From Streptomyces sp. AC550_RSS872 (lineage in GTDB: Bacteria; Actinomycetota; Actinomycetes; Streptomycetales; Streptomycetaceae), in NCBI RefSeq assembly GCF_019049285.1, contig NZ_JAGMUL010000005.1, forward strand, positions 159,652-223,651: a stretch of DNA of 64,000 nucleotides, written 5' to 3'. The number at the start of each line of letters is the position of its first letter. Position 1 is the stretch's first letter. A program made the translations under genes and the position numbers. The notes below the pieces were generated by a model. That model was not told the origin of the DNA. It searched no databases and saw only the letters and a list, made by a program, of their open reading frames with translations. Below, piece by piece: positions 34,339 through 42,954 of the stretch.

Positions 34339-35547
34339 ATGCCCCCTCCCGCACATATCGCCATGGTCGGTACGTCTGCGGTCAGCCATGTGCTGCCCAG
34401 CCTGGAGATCATCCGTGAGCTGGTGGCCCGCGGTCATCGGGTGACGTACGCCGCCTCCGGCCGCGTCGCCGAGCTGATCTCCCCCACCGGCGCCGAGTTG
34501 GTCGGCATCGCGTCCACCCTTCCGGTCGCCGACGGTGACTGGCCGCAGGATCCCATCGCGGCCGCCTCCCTGTTCCTCGAAGAGGCGATGGCCGTGCTGC
34601 CCCAGCTGCACGCCGCGTACGACGACGCCCCCGCCGACCTCTACCTCTACGACGTCGGCGCGTACGCGGGGCGCGCGCTGGCCGAGGCTCAGGGCCGCGG
34701 TCACGTCCAGCTGTCCGCGGCGCATGTGGGCTGGGAGGGTGCCCAGGAGCAGATCGGTGCGTCGTTCGCCGGGCTGCCCGGAGGGCTCACGTACCGAGCG
34801 CGGTTCGCCGCCTGGCTGAGCCGGTGTGGTGCGGTGACCACGGACGTGGAGGAGTTCATCGGCCGTCCGCGTCGAGTGCTCGCCATGATCCCGCGCGCCT
34901 TGCAGCCACATGCGGACCGTGTCGACACCGAGGCGGCGACGTTCGTCGGCCCGTGCTTCGGCGCCGGCCCCGAGCAGGACGGCTGGAAACGGCCGGCCGG
35001 TGCGGAGAAGGTGCTGCTGGTGTCGCTGACCGGCTCGGCGCACCACGGGCCTCAGGAGATCTACCACCAGTGTCTGGCGGCGTTCGCGGATCTCCCCGGG
35101 TGGCACGTGGTGTTGCAGACCGGCGGCAGCGGCGGTGGCGGCAGCAGCGATCCGGGCGGGCTGGGGAACCGGATCCCTGCCAACTTCGAAGTACGGCCGT
35201 GGGAACCGCCGTTGACGATCCTGGAGCATGCGGACGTGTGGGTGACGCACACCGGGATGGGCAGCAGCGGCGAGGGCCTGTACGCCGGGGTGCCGATGAT
35301 CGCGGTACCACACGGGCCCGACCAGCACCTTCACGCCGGCCGGCTCGTCGAGCTGGGCGTCGCCCGCCGCATCGACACCGCGGACGTCACGGCGGCGACG
35401 CTGCGTACCGCGCTGATGGAGCTCATCGGCGATCCGCGGGTCGCCGCGCGCTCGGCATGGCTGTGGTCCGAGGCGCGCGCCGAGGGCGGCACCCGCCGGG
35501 CCGCGGATCTGGTGGAGGAGCAGTTGGTGGGGGACGGGGTGGGCTGA
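34339..35547 (+). CDS. GT1-family glycosyltransferase, macrolide-type (OleD/MGT-like)
   Basis: A 402-residue GT-B glycosyltransferase. The N-terminal acceptor domain begins HIAMVGTSAVSHVLPSLEIIRELVARGHRVTYAAS. The C-terminal nucleotide-sugar domain shows VRPWEPPLTILEHADVWVTHTGMGSSGEGLYAGVPMIAVPHGPDQHLHAGRL, the macrolide glycosyltransferase signature (HxGxxSxxE type, here THTGMGSSGE). The catalytic His near residue 15 of this class is replaced in SAVSH or shifted, so check it. Such enzymes transfer UDP-glucose to macrolides or flavonoids, often for self-resistance. With the upstream merR gene it could form a resistance unit. Confidence 0.88.
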   Translation: MPPPAHIAMVGTSAVSHVLPSLEIIRELVARGHRVTYAASGRVAELISPTGAELVGIASTLPVADGDWPQDPIAAASLFLEEAMAVLPQLHAAYDDAPADLYLYDVGAYAGRALAEAQGRGHVQLSAAHVGWEGAQEQIGASFAGLPGGLTYRARFAAWLSRCGAVTTDVEEFIGRPRRVLAMIPRALQPHADRVDTEAATFVGPCFGAGPEQDGWKRPAGAEKVLLVSLTGSAHHGPQEIYHQCLAAFADLPGWHVVLQTGGSGGGGSSDPGGLGNRIPANFEVRPWEPPLTILEHADVWVTHTGMGSSGEGLYAGVPMIAVPHGPDQHLHAGRLVELGVARRIDTADVTAATLRTALMELIGDPRVAARSAWLWSEARAEGGTRRAADLVEEQLVGDGVG

Positions 35548-35588
35548 CCGCTCGGGCGGGCGCATCACCCCACTCCCCTTGCGGGTTC

Positions 35589-36281
35589 CTACAGGCTGCG
35601 GGCGGTGATGTCGCCGTAGGCGGTGGTCGCGTGGATGGTCAGGCCGGGGGTGGCTCCTTCCGTGTTCTGGAGGGTGTTGTGGATCCGGCCGTATCCGGTG
35701 CCGGCGTCGAGGGAGGCGGAGGCTCCGCGGGCGGCGCCGACCGAGATCCCGCCGTGCTCGGTGCGCAGGGTGAGCGTGCCGCGCCGGGCCTCGGTGATGC
35801 GCAGCTCGCCCTTCTGGGTGCTGATCTGCGCGGGGCCGGCCAGGCGGCCGACGAAGACGTCACCGGCCATCAGGGTCAGGCGGGCGCTCGAGGCCTCGTC
35901 GAGCTTGACCGAGCCGTGGGCGCCGTCGAAGGTGACGTCGCCGAGCCGTCCGACGCCGCGGAACTCGCCACTGGCGGTCTTCGCCTCGATGTGGGAGCCG
36001 GCGGGCAACTGGACGGTGACCTCGACGGCTCCGGAGGGACCGAAGTACTGGTTCTTCGCCTCGGGAGCCTCGATCCGCAGGACGCCGTCACCGTTGCCGC
36101 CGTCACTGTAGGAGACCTGGATCTGCTCGGCCGCCTTCACGTCCCGGCTCTTGGTGGCGTCCGCGGGCAGGATCTCGACCGTGGTGTCGGCCCGGTCGGC
36201 GGCGATGAAGCGGACGTTGCCCGCGGGGATGTCCAGGACGACGGAGACCGGGGCGGGGGTGGGGGTGTCGAACTTCTGCAT
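35589..36281 (-). CDS. DUF4097-family beta-strand repeat protein
   Basis: A 230-residue protein without signal or membrane segments. It is built of repeated short strands (GDVTFDGAHGSVKLDEASSARLTLMAGDVFVGRLAGPAQISTQKGELRITEARRGTLTLRTEHGGISVG), the adhesin-like beta-solenoid of DUF4097/DUF4098. The start at 36281 follows AGGAG; an upstream ATG at 36341 would cover the promoter. It is divergent from a MarR-type regulator with which it shares a motif-rich promoter. In Streptomyces such pairs are common; the molecular role is unknown. Confidence 0.85.
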   Translation of the reverse strand: MQKFDTPTPAPVSVVLDIPAGNVRFIAADRADTTVEILPADATKSRDVKAAEQIQVSYSDGGNGDGVLRIEAPEAKNQYFGPSGAVEVTVQLPAGSHIEAKTASGEFRGVGRLGDVTFDGAHGSVKLDEASSARLTLMAGDVFVGRLAGPAQISTQKGELRITEARRGTLTLRTEHGGISVGAARGASASLDAGTGYGRIHNTLQNTEGATPGLTIHATTAYGDITARSL

Positions 36282-36327
36282 GATGTTTTTCTCCTGTACG
36301 CGCTCGTTGCTGTTTCCGACACCAGAA

Positions 36328-36481
36328 ACGCTACGTTGCATTCAAAGATCCGGCAACGCATTCGTTGCACTCAATCCTCATCTGTCCAGCTCACAGCCAG
36401 GAAATCGTTGCAACTGCTATGAATTCAACGCAACAATCACCCTCCCCATCGTTGCAATGAAATGGCCGTGAACGCTATACT
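36328..36481. promoter_or_regulatory. Divergent promoters and CGTTGC operator repeats
   Basis: For the regulator: -35 TTGCAA at 36452-36457 and -10 TATACT at 36476-36481, 18-bp spacer. For the DUF4097 gene (minus strand): TTGCCG over 36351-36356 and TAGCGT over 36328-36333, 17-bp spacer. CGTTGC occurs at 36334, 36363, 36406 and 36450, with the inverted form GCAACG at 36353, making a palindrome GCAACG-N4-CGTTGC at 36353-36368. Sites overlap both promoters, as expected for autoregulation by the adjacent MarR-like protein. Confidence 0.65.
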
Positions 36482-36528
36482 CACCACACCAGCAGCAACG
36501 GATCACCCCACCCCGAACGGAGATCGCG

Positions 36529-37269
36529 ATGCCGGGAGGCAGGCTCACCCAGCAGGAAAGGCAGCAGATCGCGCTGGGTCTGGCCGACGGCCTCGCCTAC
36601 GCGGAGATCGCCAGACGTCTCGAACGCCCCACCTCGACCGTCACACGTGAGGTGACGCGCAACGGCGGTCCCACCGCCTACCGCGCCGACCTCGCCCACC
36701 GCGCCACCGAACGCCGCGCCCACCGGCGCAGGCAGGCCGCACCCCGAGGGGGCGAGGCGCCCGCGCAGGCTTACGGGCGTGATGCCGAGGCGGTGCGTGA
36801 GTACGAGGAGACGTTCACCACCGTCCTGATACAGACCGGCACGCCCAAGATGATGGCCCGGGTGCTGACCTGCCTCTACACCAGCGACGCGGGCAGCCTC
36901 ACCGCGGCCGAACTCGTCCAGCGCCTCCGGGTCAGCCCGGCGTCCATCTCCAAGGCCATCGCGTTCCTCGAGAGCCAGGGTCTGGTCCGACGGGAACGCG
37001 ACGAACGCCGGCGCGAGCGCTACGTCGCCGACAACGACGTCTGGTACCAGTCCATGATCGCCAGCGCCCGCGGCACCACCCAGCTCGCCGAGACCGCACG
37101 AGAGGGCGTGCACGTCCTCGGCCGTGACACCCCGGCCGCGGTCCGCCTGGAGAACATCGCCCGCTTCCTCGACTTCGTCTCCGAAAGCATCGCCCGCGCC
37201 GCGGACCAGGCCCGCGAGATCCTCCACACCCAGCCCGAGACGACGTCAGACGGCAGCGGCACTCCCTGA
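36529..37269 (+). CDS. MarR/GbsR-type regulator with IS30-like N-terminal HTH
   Basis: A 246-residue two-part DNA-binding protein. Residues 1-65 (LTQQERQQIALGLADGLAYAEIARRLERPTSTVTREVTRNGG) match the helix-turn-helix of IS30-family transposases (HTH_38). Residues ~100-190 form a MarR/GbsR winged helix (MARVLTCLYTSDAGSLTAAELVQRLRVSPASISKAIAFLESQGLVRRERDERRRERYV). No integrase core is present, so this is a recruited DNA-binding domain, not a transposase. GGAGATCGCG precedes the ATG. It is divergent from the DUF4097 gene and probably represses both promoters through the CGTTGC sites. Confidence 0.85.
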   Translation: MPGGRLTQQERQQIALGLADGLAYAEIARRLERPTSTVTREVTRNGGPTAYRADLAHRATERRAHRRRQAAPRGGEAPAQAYGRDAEAVREYEETFTTVLIQTGTPKMMARVLTCLYTSDAGSLTAAELVQRLRVSPASISKAIAFLESQGLVRRERDERRRERYVADNDVWYQSMIASARGTTQLAETAREGVHVLGRDTPAAVRLENIARFLDFVSESIARAADQAREILHTQPETTSDGSGTP

Positions 37270-37291
37270 GCGGAGCCGTCCCCCGTCCCCC

Positions 37292-38139
37292 TCACCCCCG
37301 GTCCGCCTCCGCGCCCGCCTCCTGCTCGCCCTGAGGGCGGGGCGCCTGGGCCGTCGTGGCCCGGGGGATCACATGGGTCAGCAGGAGCACGTGCCGTTCG
37401 TGTTCCGCCTGGGAGTCCTCGATGAGCCGCAGGGCCGGTCCGCCGGCCTCGCGGCGAGGTCCGAGGGTGACTGGGCCAACGTGGACAGGTCGAACCAGTC
37501 GGCGAGCGGCTGGTCGTCGAAGCCGAGGACGGAGATCCGTTCCGGAACGGCGATCTGTGTCCTGCGCAGGGTCCGGATGACCGCGACCGCGACCTCGTCC
37601 TGTTCCGCGAAGATCGCGGTGGGCGGCTCGCGCAGGCTGAGCAGCCGGCCGAGCACCTCGGCGGTGCCGCGCTTGTCGCCGACCGCCGTCGCGGCCACCA
37701 GGTCCTCGTCGAGAGGGACACCCGCTTCGGTGAGGGCCTGCCGGTAGCCGAGCAGCCGTTCGTTGGAGCTGAACGAGAAGCCGCTGGCGCCCACGGTCTC
37801 CAGGAAGGCGATCCGACGGTGGCCGAGGTTGAGCAGGTGCCGGGTGCCGTGCAGGGCACCGGCCACGTCGTCGACGTAGACGCTGGGCCGGCCGTCGACA
37901 TGCTGGCTGACGCAGATGACGGGCATGCCGAGGCCGTCCAGCCGTGCGGTCTCCGCCTCGGTGAGGTCGAAGGAGAACACCAGCAGCGCGTCGGCGTTGC
38001 GCCGGGCCGGAAGGCGTTCGAAGAACGAGGTGCGCTCGGCCGTGTCCGGGATGACATAGACGTTGAGTTCCATGCCCGCCGACCGCAGCAGCGGGGCCAG
38101 GCTGGACAGGGCGGCCCCCATGAACCAGGCGTACGCCAT
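37292..38139 (-). pseudogene. LacI-family regulator lacking its DNA-binding domain and frameshifted
   Basis: The periplasmic-binding-like sensor domain of a LacI regulator remains: AYAWFMGAALSSLAPLLRSAGMELNVYVIPD at the right end, GTRHLLNLGHRRIAFL in the middle, and RISVLGFDDQPLADWFDLSTLAQSPSDL near the left. The helix-turn-helix (about 60-70 residues) is missing; homology stops at about 38139, where sequence of an oppositely oriented alpha-glucosidase begins. Near 37455 one base is lost (GGCC to GCC), and the proper C-terminus (AGGPALRLIEDSQAE) continues in another frame to a TGA at 37292-37294. Two independent lesions show it is dead. Confidence 0.85.
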
Positions 38140-38790
38140 CCCAGCCGCTACGGCCGCAAGGTCACCAAGCGCTGGGTCGCCAACCAGGTGTACGAGCCGG
38201 AGGGCCCCCTCGACCTCGAACTGGGCACCCGGCGCGCCCGCGCCGCCGCTCTGCTGATGTTCTCCCTGCCGGGCGGCGCCTACATCTACCAGGGCGAGGA
38301 ACTCGGTCTGCCCGAGGTCGAGGACCTCCCCGAGGCCGTGCTCCAGGATCCCGTCTGGGAACGCTCCGGCCACACCAACCGCGGCCGCGACAGCTGCCGG
38401 GTCCCGATCCCCTGGTCCGGCGCCACCGCCCCGTACGGCTTCAGCCCCGACGGTGCCGGCGCCGCACCCTGGCTGCCGCAGCCGGCCGGCTGGGCGCCGC
38501 GCACCGTGGCGGCCCAGACCGGCGACGAGACGTCCATGCTGGAGCTCTACCGCACGGCCCTGCGTCTGCGCCGCGCGCACCCCGCGCTCGGAGACTCCAG
38601 CCTGACCTGGCTGGATGCCCCGGAAGGCGTCCTCGCGTTCGGCCGCGACCCCGGCTTCGTCTGCGTGGTCAACCTCTCGGCGGAGCCGTACCCCTTGCCC
38701 GACCACACGTCGGTCCTGCTGGCGAGCGGTCCCGTCGAGGGGGGCACGCTGGCGCCGGACCAGGCGGTGTGGCTGACGGTGTGTGGCTGA
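38140..38790 (+). pseudogene. C-terminal fragment of GH13 alpha-glucosidase
   Basis: About 215 residues, beginning SRYGRKVTKRWVANQVYEPEG, are clearly the end of an oligo-1,6/alpha-1,4-glucosidase. LMFSLPGGAYIYQGEELGLPEVEDLPEA is the conserved region after the active-site barrel, followed by the RDSCRVPIPW segment and the C-terminal beta domain (RTALRLRRAHPAL). The catalytic barrel (about 330 residues) is missing. It abuts the headless LacI gene with no intergenic DNA, showing that one deletion removed both gene starts and anything between them, probably a sugar transport operon. It has no start codon of its own at a credible place. Confidence 0.85.
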
Positions 38791-39001
38791 CGATGTGACA
38801 GACCGGCTCGGCGTCGGGGCGGGGCATTCGGGTCCCGCCCCGACCGGGGAAGCAGCCGGAAGCCTCCGGAAGCAGCGGCTGGATTCTTTCGAGTGAAGAT
38901 CGACTGTCGGTCCTCGTCCTTCCACGGAGCCCTGGATAGGTAGAAGGCGATCCCGCGCCACTCGGCGCCGCCCCCGCCGCGACCTCTCAGGAGGCACCAC
39001 C

Positions 39002-39820
39002 GTGCCCGTCCCCCCGCTCGACCACCGCGCCACCGGCTACAGCCTCGCCCACGCCTACTGGCTCGCCCGCGCCTCCGACCTGGCTTACAAGGACGAGGCC
39101 ACCATCGAACGGCAGTTGCGGGAGTGGGGCTTCGACCGGGTCCGGCATCACCGGAGCACGTTCACGCCGCCGTTCCCGTTGCAGGACACCCAGGCGTACA
39201 CGGCCACCAACGAGCACATGATCATCACCGCGTTCCGCGGCACCGAGCCCGCCAACATCCGTGACTGGCTCACCGACGCCACCACCCCGCCCTGTCCCGG
39301 TCCGGCGGGCACCGGACACATCCACTACGGCTTCGCCGAGGCCCTCGACTCCGTCTTCCCCAAGGTCAAGGACACTCTCGCCGAGTTCCACGACAACGGC
39401 CAGACCCTGTGGTTCACCGGCCACAGCCTGGGCGGCGCCCTGGCCATGCTCGCCGGCTGCCGCCTCTACCTGGAGGACCCCGAACTGCTGGCGGACGGCG
39501 TCTACACCTACGGCCAGCCCCGCACCTGCGACCGGTTGCTGGCGGCCTCCTGCAACAAGGCGTTCAAGAACCGCCTGTACCGCTTCGTCAACAACAACGA
39601 CATCGTCCCGCAGCTGCCGCCCGAGCCCGTCTTCCACCACGTGGACGTCCTGCGCTACATCGACTCCAGCGGCAAGGTCCGGGAGACGATGTCCCTCCTC
39701 GGGGGCCTGGCCGACCGCGGACGCGGCCTGACCGCGGACGCCTTCGCCCCGGCCGGCGACGGCATCCGCGACCACTTCATGGGCAGCTACCTCACCGCGC
39801 TGGAACGCAACCTCGTCTGA
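39002..39820 (+). CDS. Class 3 lipase-family alpha/beta hydrolase
   Basis: A 272-residue hydrolase of the fungal-type lipase (class 3) family. The nucleophile elbow TGHSLGGALAM is near residue 143. VNNNDIVPQLPP near 200 supplies the Asp, and the His probably lies in the C-terminal part (DHFMGSY). HMIITAFRGTEPANIRDWLTD is the oxyanion-side motif. No signal peptide is seen, so it may be cytoplasmic or use a non-classical route. It starts at GTG 39002 with AGGAG upstream. It acts on acylglycerols or other esters; the substrate is unknown. It is an intact gene between two decayed ones. Confidence 0.87.
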   Translation: MPVPPLDHRATGYSLAHAYWLARASDLAYKDEATIERQLREWGFDRVRHHRSTFTPPFPLQDTQAYTATNEHMIITAFRGTEPANIRDWLTDATTPPCPGPAGTGHIHYGFAEALDSVFPKVKDTLAEFHDNGQTLWFTGHSLGGALAMLAGCRLYLEDPELLADGVYTYGQPRTCDRLLAASCNKAFKNRLYRFVNNNDIVPQLPPEPVFHHVDVLRYIDSSGKVRETMSLLGGLADRGRGLTADAFAPAGDGIRDHFMGSYLTALERNLV

Positions 39821-39834
39821 CTCCCGGGGCGCGG

Positions 39835-40690
39835 TCAGGCGGCGGCCCGGACGCACACCGTCTTCAGGTGCCTCTCCGGCAGTGCGGTCGGCAGGTCCTC
39901 CCAGCGCGGACGTCGTCGCGGGCGACGCGCAGGGTGACGCCGTTGAGGTACATGCCGAGCAGGGGCAGCTCGCCGGGCCGGAAGTGGTTGCCCGCGCTCT
40001 CGCACATGCCTTGCGGGGTCGGGCACTTGACGGCGAGGGCGAGCTGGTCGACGCGGCCGCCTCGCCTCCACGGCGATGTCGTAGCCCTGCCGAAGCGGGT
40101 CCAGGGACGCGGCGGTGGCGGCACCGAAGGCGCGGGCGAGGCGAGGGCACGGTGCCCGGGCTCGGGGTCGACGTAGAGGACGTCGGAGGCGCCGAGCGCG
40201 CGGGCGGTGTCGCACACGTACAGGCCGATGCTGCCCCGCGCCACCACCAGGACCCGGGCGCCGGGGCGGGACTTGAGGTGGGCCGCGACCAGGGGGTGTT
40301 TTGAAACTCCCGTGCGGTGCCCGCGCCCGCCACGGCAGCGGCTGGTGTCGCAGCCGGTGCGTGCCCTCGGCGGTGCGGCGAGGGTGCGTGCCGGGCGCCG
40401 CGGGTGCTGTGCGGGACTTTCAGAACACCCCCTAGGCGCCAGGCCAGGGACCAGTTGTCGCCGGCGGAGGCCATGGCGACCGGGTCCAGGCCGGCGGGCA
40501 GCGGTACGAGCATGGCGTCGGCGCAGGGCACCCGGACCGGGTCGGAGAAGAGCCCGCCCCGGGTGTGCGCGGTCAGTCCGGCGCGGCAGCGGTCGCAGGT
40601 GCCGCAGTTGATGGACCAGGGGACGACGACGAGCCTCCCCCGGCCGCCGCGCGGCACCCGAACAGAGTCGCCCGTGCCCAGGGAGAACCG
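39835..40690 (-). pseudogene. Zinc-type alcohol dehydrogenase remnant split by a MITE
   Basis: Minus-strand fragments read: SVRVPRGGRGRLVVVPWSINCGTCDRCRAG (structural-zinc region, from ~40690), GGLFSDPVRVPCADAMLVPLPAGLDPVAMASAGDNWSLAWRL to ~40433, then, after a 141-bp insertion, VAAHLKSRPGARVLVVARGSIGLYVCDTARALGASDVLYVDPE, and later pieces QLALAVKCPTPQGMCESAGNHFRPGELPLLGMYLNG and LPTALPERHLK in other frames, ending at 39835. The N-terminal catalytic-zinc part is missing, and a short internal deletion follows the cysteine cluster. The parent resembles medium-chain zinc dehydrogenases. Insertion, truncation and several frameshifts make it non-functional. Confidence 0.82.
40292..40432. mobile_element. 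141-bp MITE inserted in the alcohol dehydrogenase remnant
   Basis: The element starts GGGGGTGTTTTGAAACTCCC and ends in the imperfect inverse GGGACTTTCAGAACACCCCC, without coding capacity. The flanks are CA on the left and TA on the right (TG/TA on the other strand), consistent with a 2-bp TA-type target duplication that has since mutated. Removing it restores the reading WRL-VAAHL of the dehydrogenase. Its right-hand half is nearly identical to the left half of the element at 46278-46440. Confidence 0.8.
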
Positions 40691-40717
40691 GAGGCGAAGC
40701 CGCTCAGCCGGAACGGT

Positions 40718-42139
40718 TCAGGCCGAACCCCCCACCGTGAACCCGATCGCCGTCCCGCCCCCCTCACGCCGGAAGGCGAACGGCGCCCCGCCGTGCGACA
40801 GCGCGACCTCCCGCACGATGGACAGCCCCAGCCCCGACCCGGGCAGCGACCGTGCGTCGGCGGCGCGGTAGAAGCGGTCGAAGACGCGGATCAGGTCGTC
40901 CTCGGCGATGCCCGGCCCCCGGTCGAGGACCTCGACGCGCACGGTCCCGGGGCGGGCCGGCCCGGCGACGTTGATCTCGATGGGGGCGATGCCGTCGCGG
41001 TCGAACTTCGCGGCGTTCTCGACGAGGTTGGTCACCGCGCGCTGGAGCATCCCGGGCCGCCCCTCCGTCGTGGTGTCGCCGCTCGCGCGGACCACGATCC
41101 GCCGTCCCGTGCGCCGTCGCGCAATCCCCGCGACGTCCTCGACGATGTCGGCGAGATCCACCCGCTGGGCCGGCTCGGCGTCGGACTGTCCGGCCGCCAG
41201 GTCGACCAGCTCGTTGACGAGGTCGGTGAGTTCGCGGGCCTCCTGCCCCAGGTCGGCCACCAGTTCATCGCGGGTGGCGGGCGGCAGTTCGTCGATACGG
41301 CGCAGGAGGGAGATGTTCGTACGCAGGGAGGTGAGCGGCGTACGCAGTTCGTGGCCCGCGTCCTGCACCAGCCGCCGCTGGTCCTCCTCCGACTGGGCGA
41401 GCCGGCCCAGCATGCGGTCGAAGGCCCGGCCGAGGCGGCCGACCTCGTCGTATCCGGCGACCGGTACCTGGATGCCGAGGCGGCGGGTGCGGGCGACGTC
41501 CTCGGCGGCGGAGGTGAGGACGACCAGGCGGCGGGTGATGCGCCGGGCCAGCCACCAGCCGAAGAGTCCCGCGAGGGTGACCACGGCCGCCATCAGCAGC
41601 AGCGTCCGCTGCTGGAGCGCCCGCAGCAGATCCTCGGTGTCGCTGAACTCCTGGGCCACCTGCACCGCGCCCCGTCCGCCGCCGAGCGCCACGGTCGCGA
41701 TGCGGTAGACGTCGCTGTCGACGCCGACGTCCTTGTGCTGGACCATCCGCCCGGCCGTCCCGTCGGCCGCGATCCGCCGGTCGGCGGAGGTGACCGGCAG
41801 CCCCGGCCGGCCCGGGTCGACGACGGCGCCGTCCGGGCCCAGCACCTGGACGTCGGTACGGGCGGGCCGAACGAGATCGTGCCCCGGCGCGGAGGACGAG
41901 AAGTCCTCCGGTGTCATCGGCCGCTCCCGCACCTCGCCCCGCAGATCCTGCACGACCTCGTCGAACACCGACTCCTGGTCCACCCGCACCAGGCGGGCGG
42001 CGGCGGTGTAGGACAGCAGCCCGACCAGGACCGTGACCACGGCGGTCACGGTCGCGAAGGACACGGCGAAGGTGGTGCCGAGCCCCGATCTGCGGCGCCC
42101 CGTCAGCAGCCTCCCGAGCCGACGCCGGGCCGTGCCCAC
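40718..42139 (-). CDS. Two-component sensor histidine kinase
   Basis: A 473-residue membrane kinase. One transmembrane helix at ~24-45, an extracytoplasmic sensor of about 130 residues, a second helix at ~180-200, then HAMP (~200-255). The phospho-acceptor His is in DAGHELRTPLTSLR near residue 260. ATP-binding boxes are NLVENAAKF, DRGPGIAEDD and GSGLGLSIV. It phosphorylates the response regulator encoded immediately upstream. The GTG start at 42139 directly follows the regulator stop (TGAGTG). The signal sensed cannot be inferred; the pair resembles envelope-responsive MprAB-type systems in architecture. Confidence 0.93.
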   Translation of the reverse strand: MGTARRRLGRLLTGRRRSGLGTTFAVSFATVTAVVTVLVGLLSYTAAARLVRVDQESVFDEVVQDLRGEVRERPMTPEDFSSSAPGHDLVRPARTDVQVLGPDGAVVDPGRPGLPVTSADRRIAADGTAGRMVQHKDVGVDSDVYRIATVALGGGRGAVQVAQEFSDTEDLLRALQQRTLLLMAAVVTLAGLFGWWLARRITRRLVVLTSAAEDVARTRRLGIQVPVAGYDEVGRLGRAFDRMLGRLAQSEEDQRRLVQDAGHELRTPLTSLRTNISLLRRIDELPPATRDELVADLGQEARELTDLVNELVDLAAGQSDAEPAQRVDLADIVEDVAGIARRRTGRRIVVRASGDTTTEGRPGMLQRAVTNLVENAAKFDRDGIAPIEINVAGPARPGTVRVEVLDRGPGIAEDDLIRVFDRFYRAADARSLPGSGLGLSIVREVALSHGGAPFAFRREGGGTAIGFTVGGSA

Positions 42140-42868
42140 TCAGTCCTCCCGCAGCACGTAACCCACCCCGCGCACCGTGTGGATCAGCTGCGGGGCGCCC
42201 GGCTCGTCGAGCTTGCGGCGCAGGTAGCCGACGTAGACGGCGAGGTTCTTGGAGCCGGGGCCGAAGTCGTAGCCCCAGATGCGGTCGTAGATCGTGGAGT
42301 GGTCGAGGACGATCCCGGCGTTGCGGACCAGCAGCTCCAGCAGCTCGAACTCGGTCCGCGTCAGCTCCAGCTCCCGCGCGCCCCGCCACACCCGCCGCGC
42401 CTGCGGGTCCATCCGCAGCCCGGCCGCCTCGACCAGCCGGCCGGCGGGCTCGGGGGCGGCGGTCCGCTTCGGTACGTCGACGGGGGCGGGTCCGTTCGGG
42501 TCGCTGGTGCGGCGCAGCAGGGCGCGCAGCCGGGCGAAGACCTCCTCGACGTCGAAGGGCTTCACCACGTAGTCGTCGGCGCCCGCGTCCAGGCCGGCGA
42601 TGCGGTCCTGGGTCTCCACGAGCGCCGTGAGCATCAGGATCGGGGTGCGGTCGCCCTCGGCGCGCAGCACCCGGCAGACCTGGAGCCCGTCGATGCCGGG
42701 CATCATCACGTCCAGTACCAGCACGTCCGGCGGCGTGCGATGGGCCTGCGCCAGCGCTTCGACCCCGTCGGCGACCGCGGTGACCTGGTAGCCCTCCAGG
42801 GTCAGCGCGCGCTCCAGGGCGTGGCGGATGGCGCGGTCGTCTTCGGCGAGGAGAACAGTCTGGGGCAC
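42140..42868 (-). CDS. OmpR-family response regulator
   Basis: A 242-residue regulator with a receiver domain (TVLLAEDDRAIRHAL; phospho-Asp in VLVLDVMMPGIDG near residue 51; Lys in DDYVVKPFD near 101) and a C-terminal winged helix (LELTRTEFELLELLVRNAGIVLDHSTIYDRIWGYDFGPGSKNLAVYVGYLRRKL). It is translated first, with the kinase gene following without a gap. The GTG at 42868 (VPQTVLL) is the family-like start; an ATG at 42925 is upstream in frame. Confidence 0.93.
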   Translation of the reverse strand: MPQTVLLAEDDRAIRHALERALTLEGYQVTAVADGVEALAQAHRTPPDVLVLDVMMPGIDGLQVCRVLRAEGDRTPILMLTALVETQDRIAGLDAGADDYVVKPFDVEEVFARLRALLRRTSDPNGPAPVDVPKRTAAPEPAGRLVEAAGLRMDPQARRVWRGARELELTRTEFELLELLVRNAGIVLDHSTIYDRIWGYDFGPGSKNLAVYVGYLRRKLDEPGAPQLIHTVRGVGYVLRED

Positions 42869-42954
42869 GGGTTCATACTGCCAAGGCCTCCGGCGGTTCG
42901 GCCGTGTGAGGGAGCTTACGGTCACCCTTCTTACTGGGATCTCACCCTCACACG

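Noticed and set aside
36529..36740. Intact IS30 transposase
   Set aside because: Only the helix-turn-helix head is present; the rest is a MarR-type winged helix without DDE residues.
37378..39033. A 551-codon minus-strand frame that would make a long LacI fusion
   Set aside because: Its N-terminal half is antisense to the glucosidase fragment and matches nothing; only the LacI sensor part is genuine.
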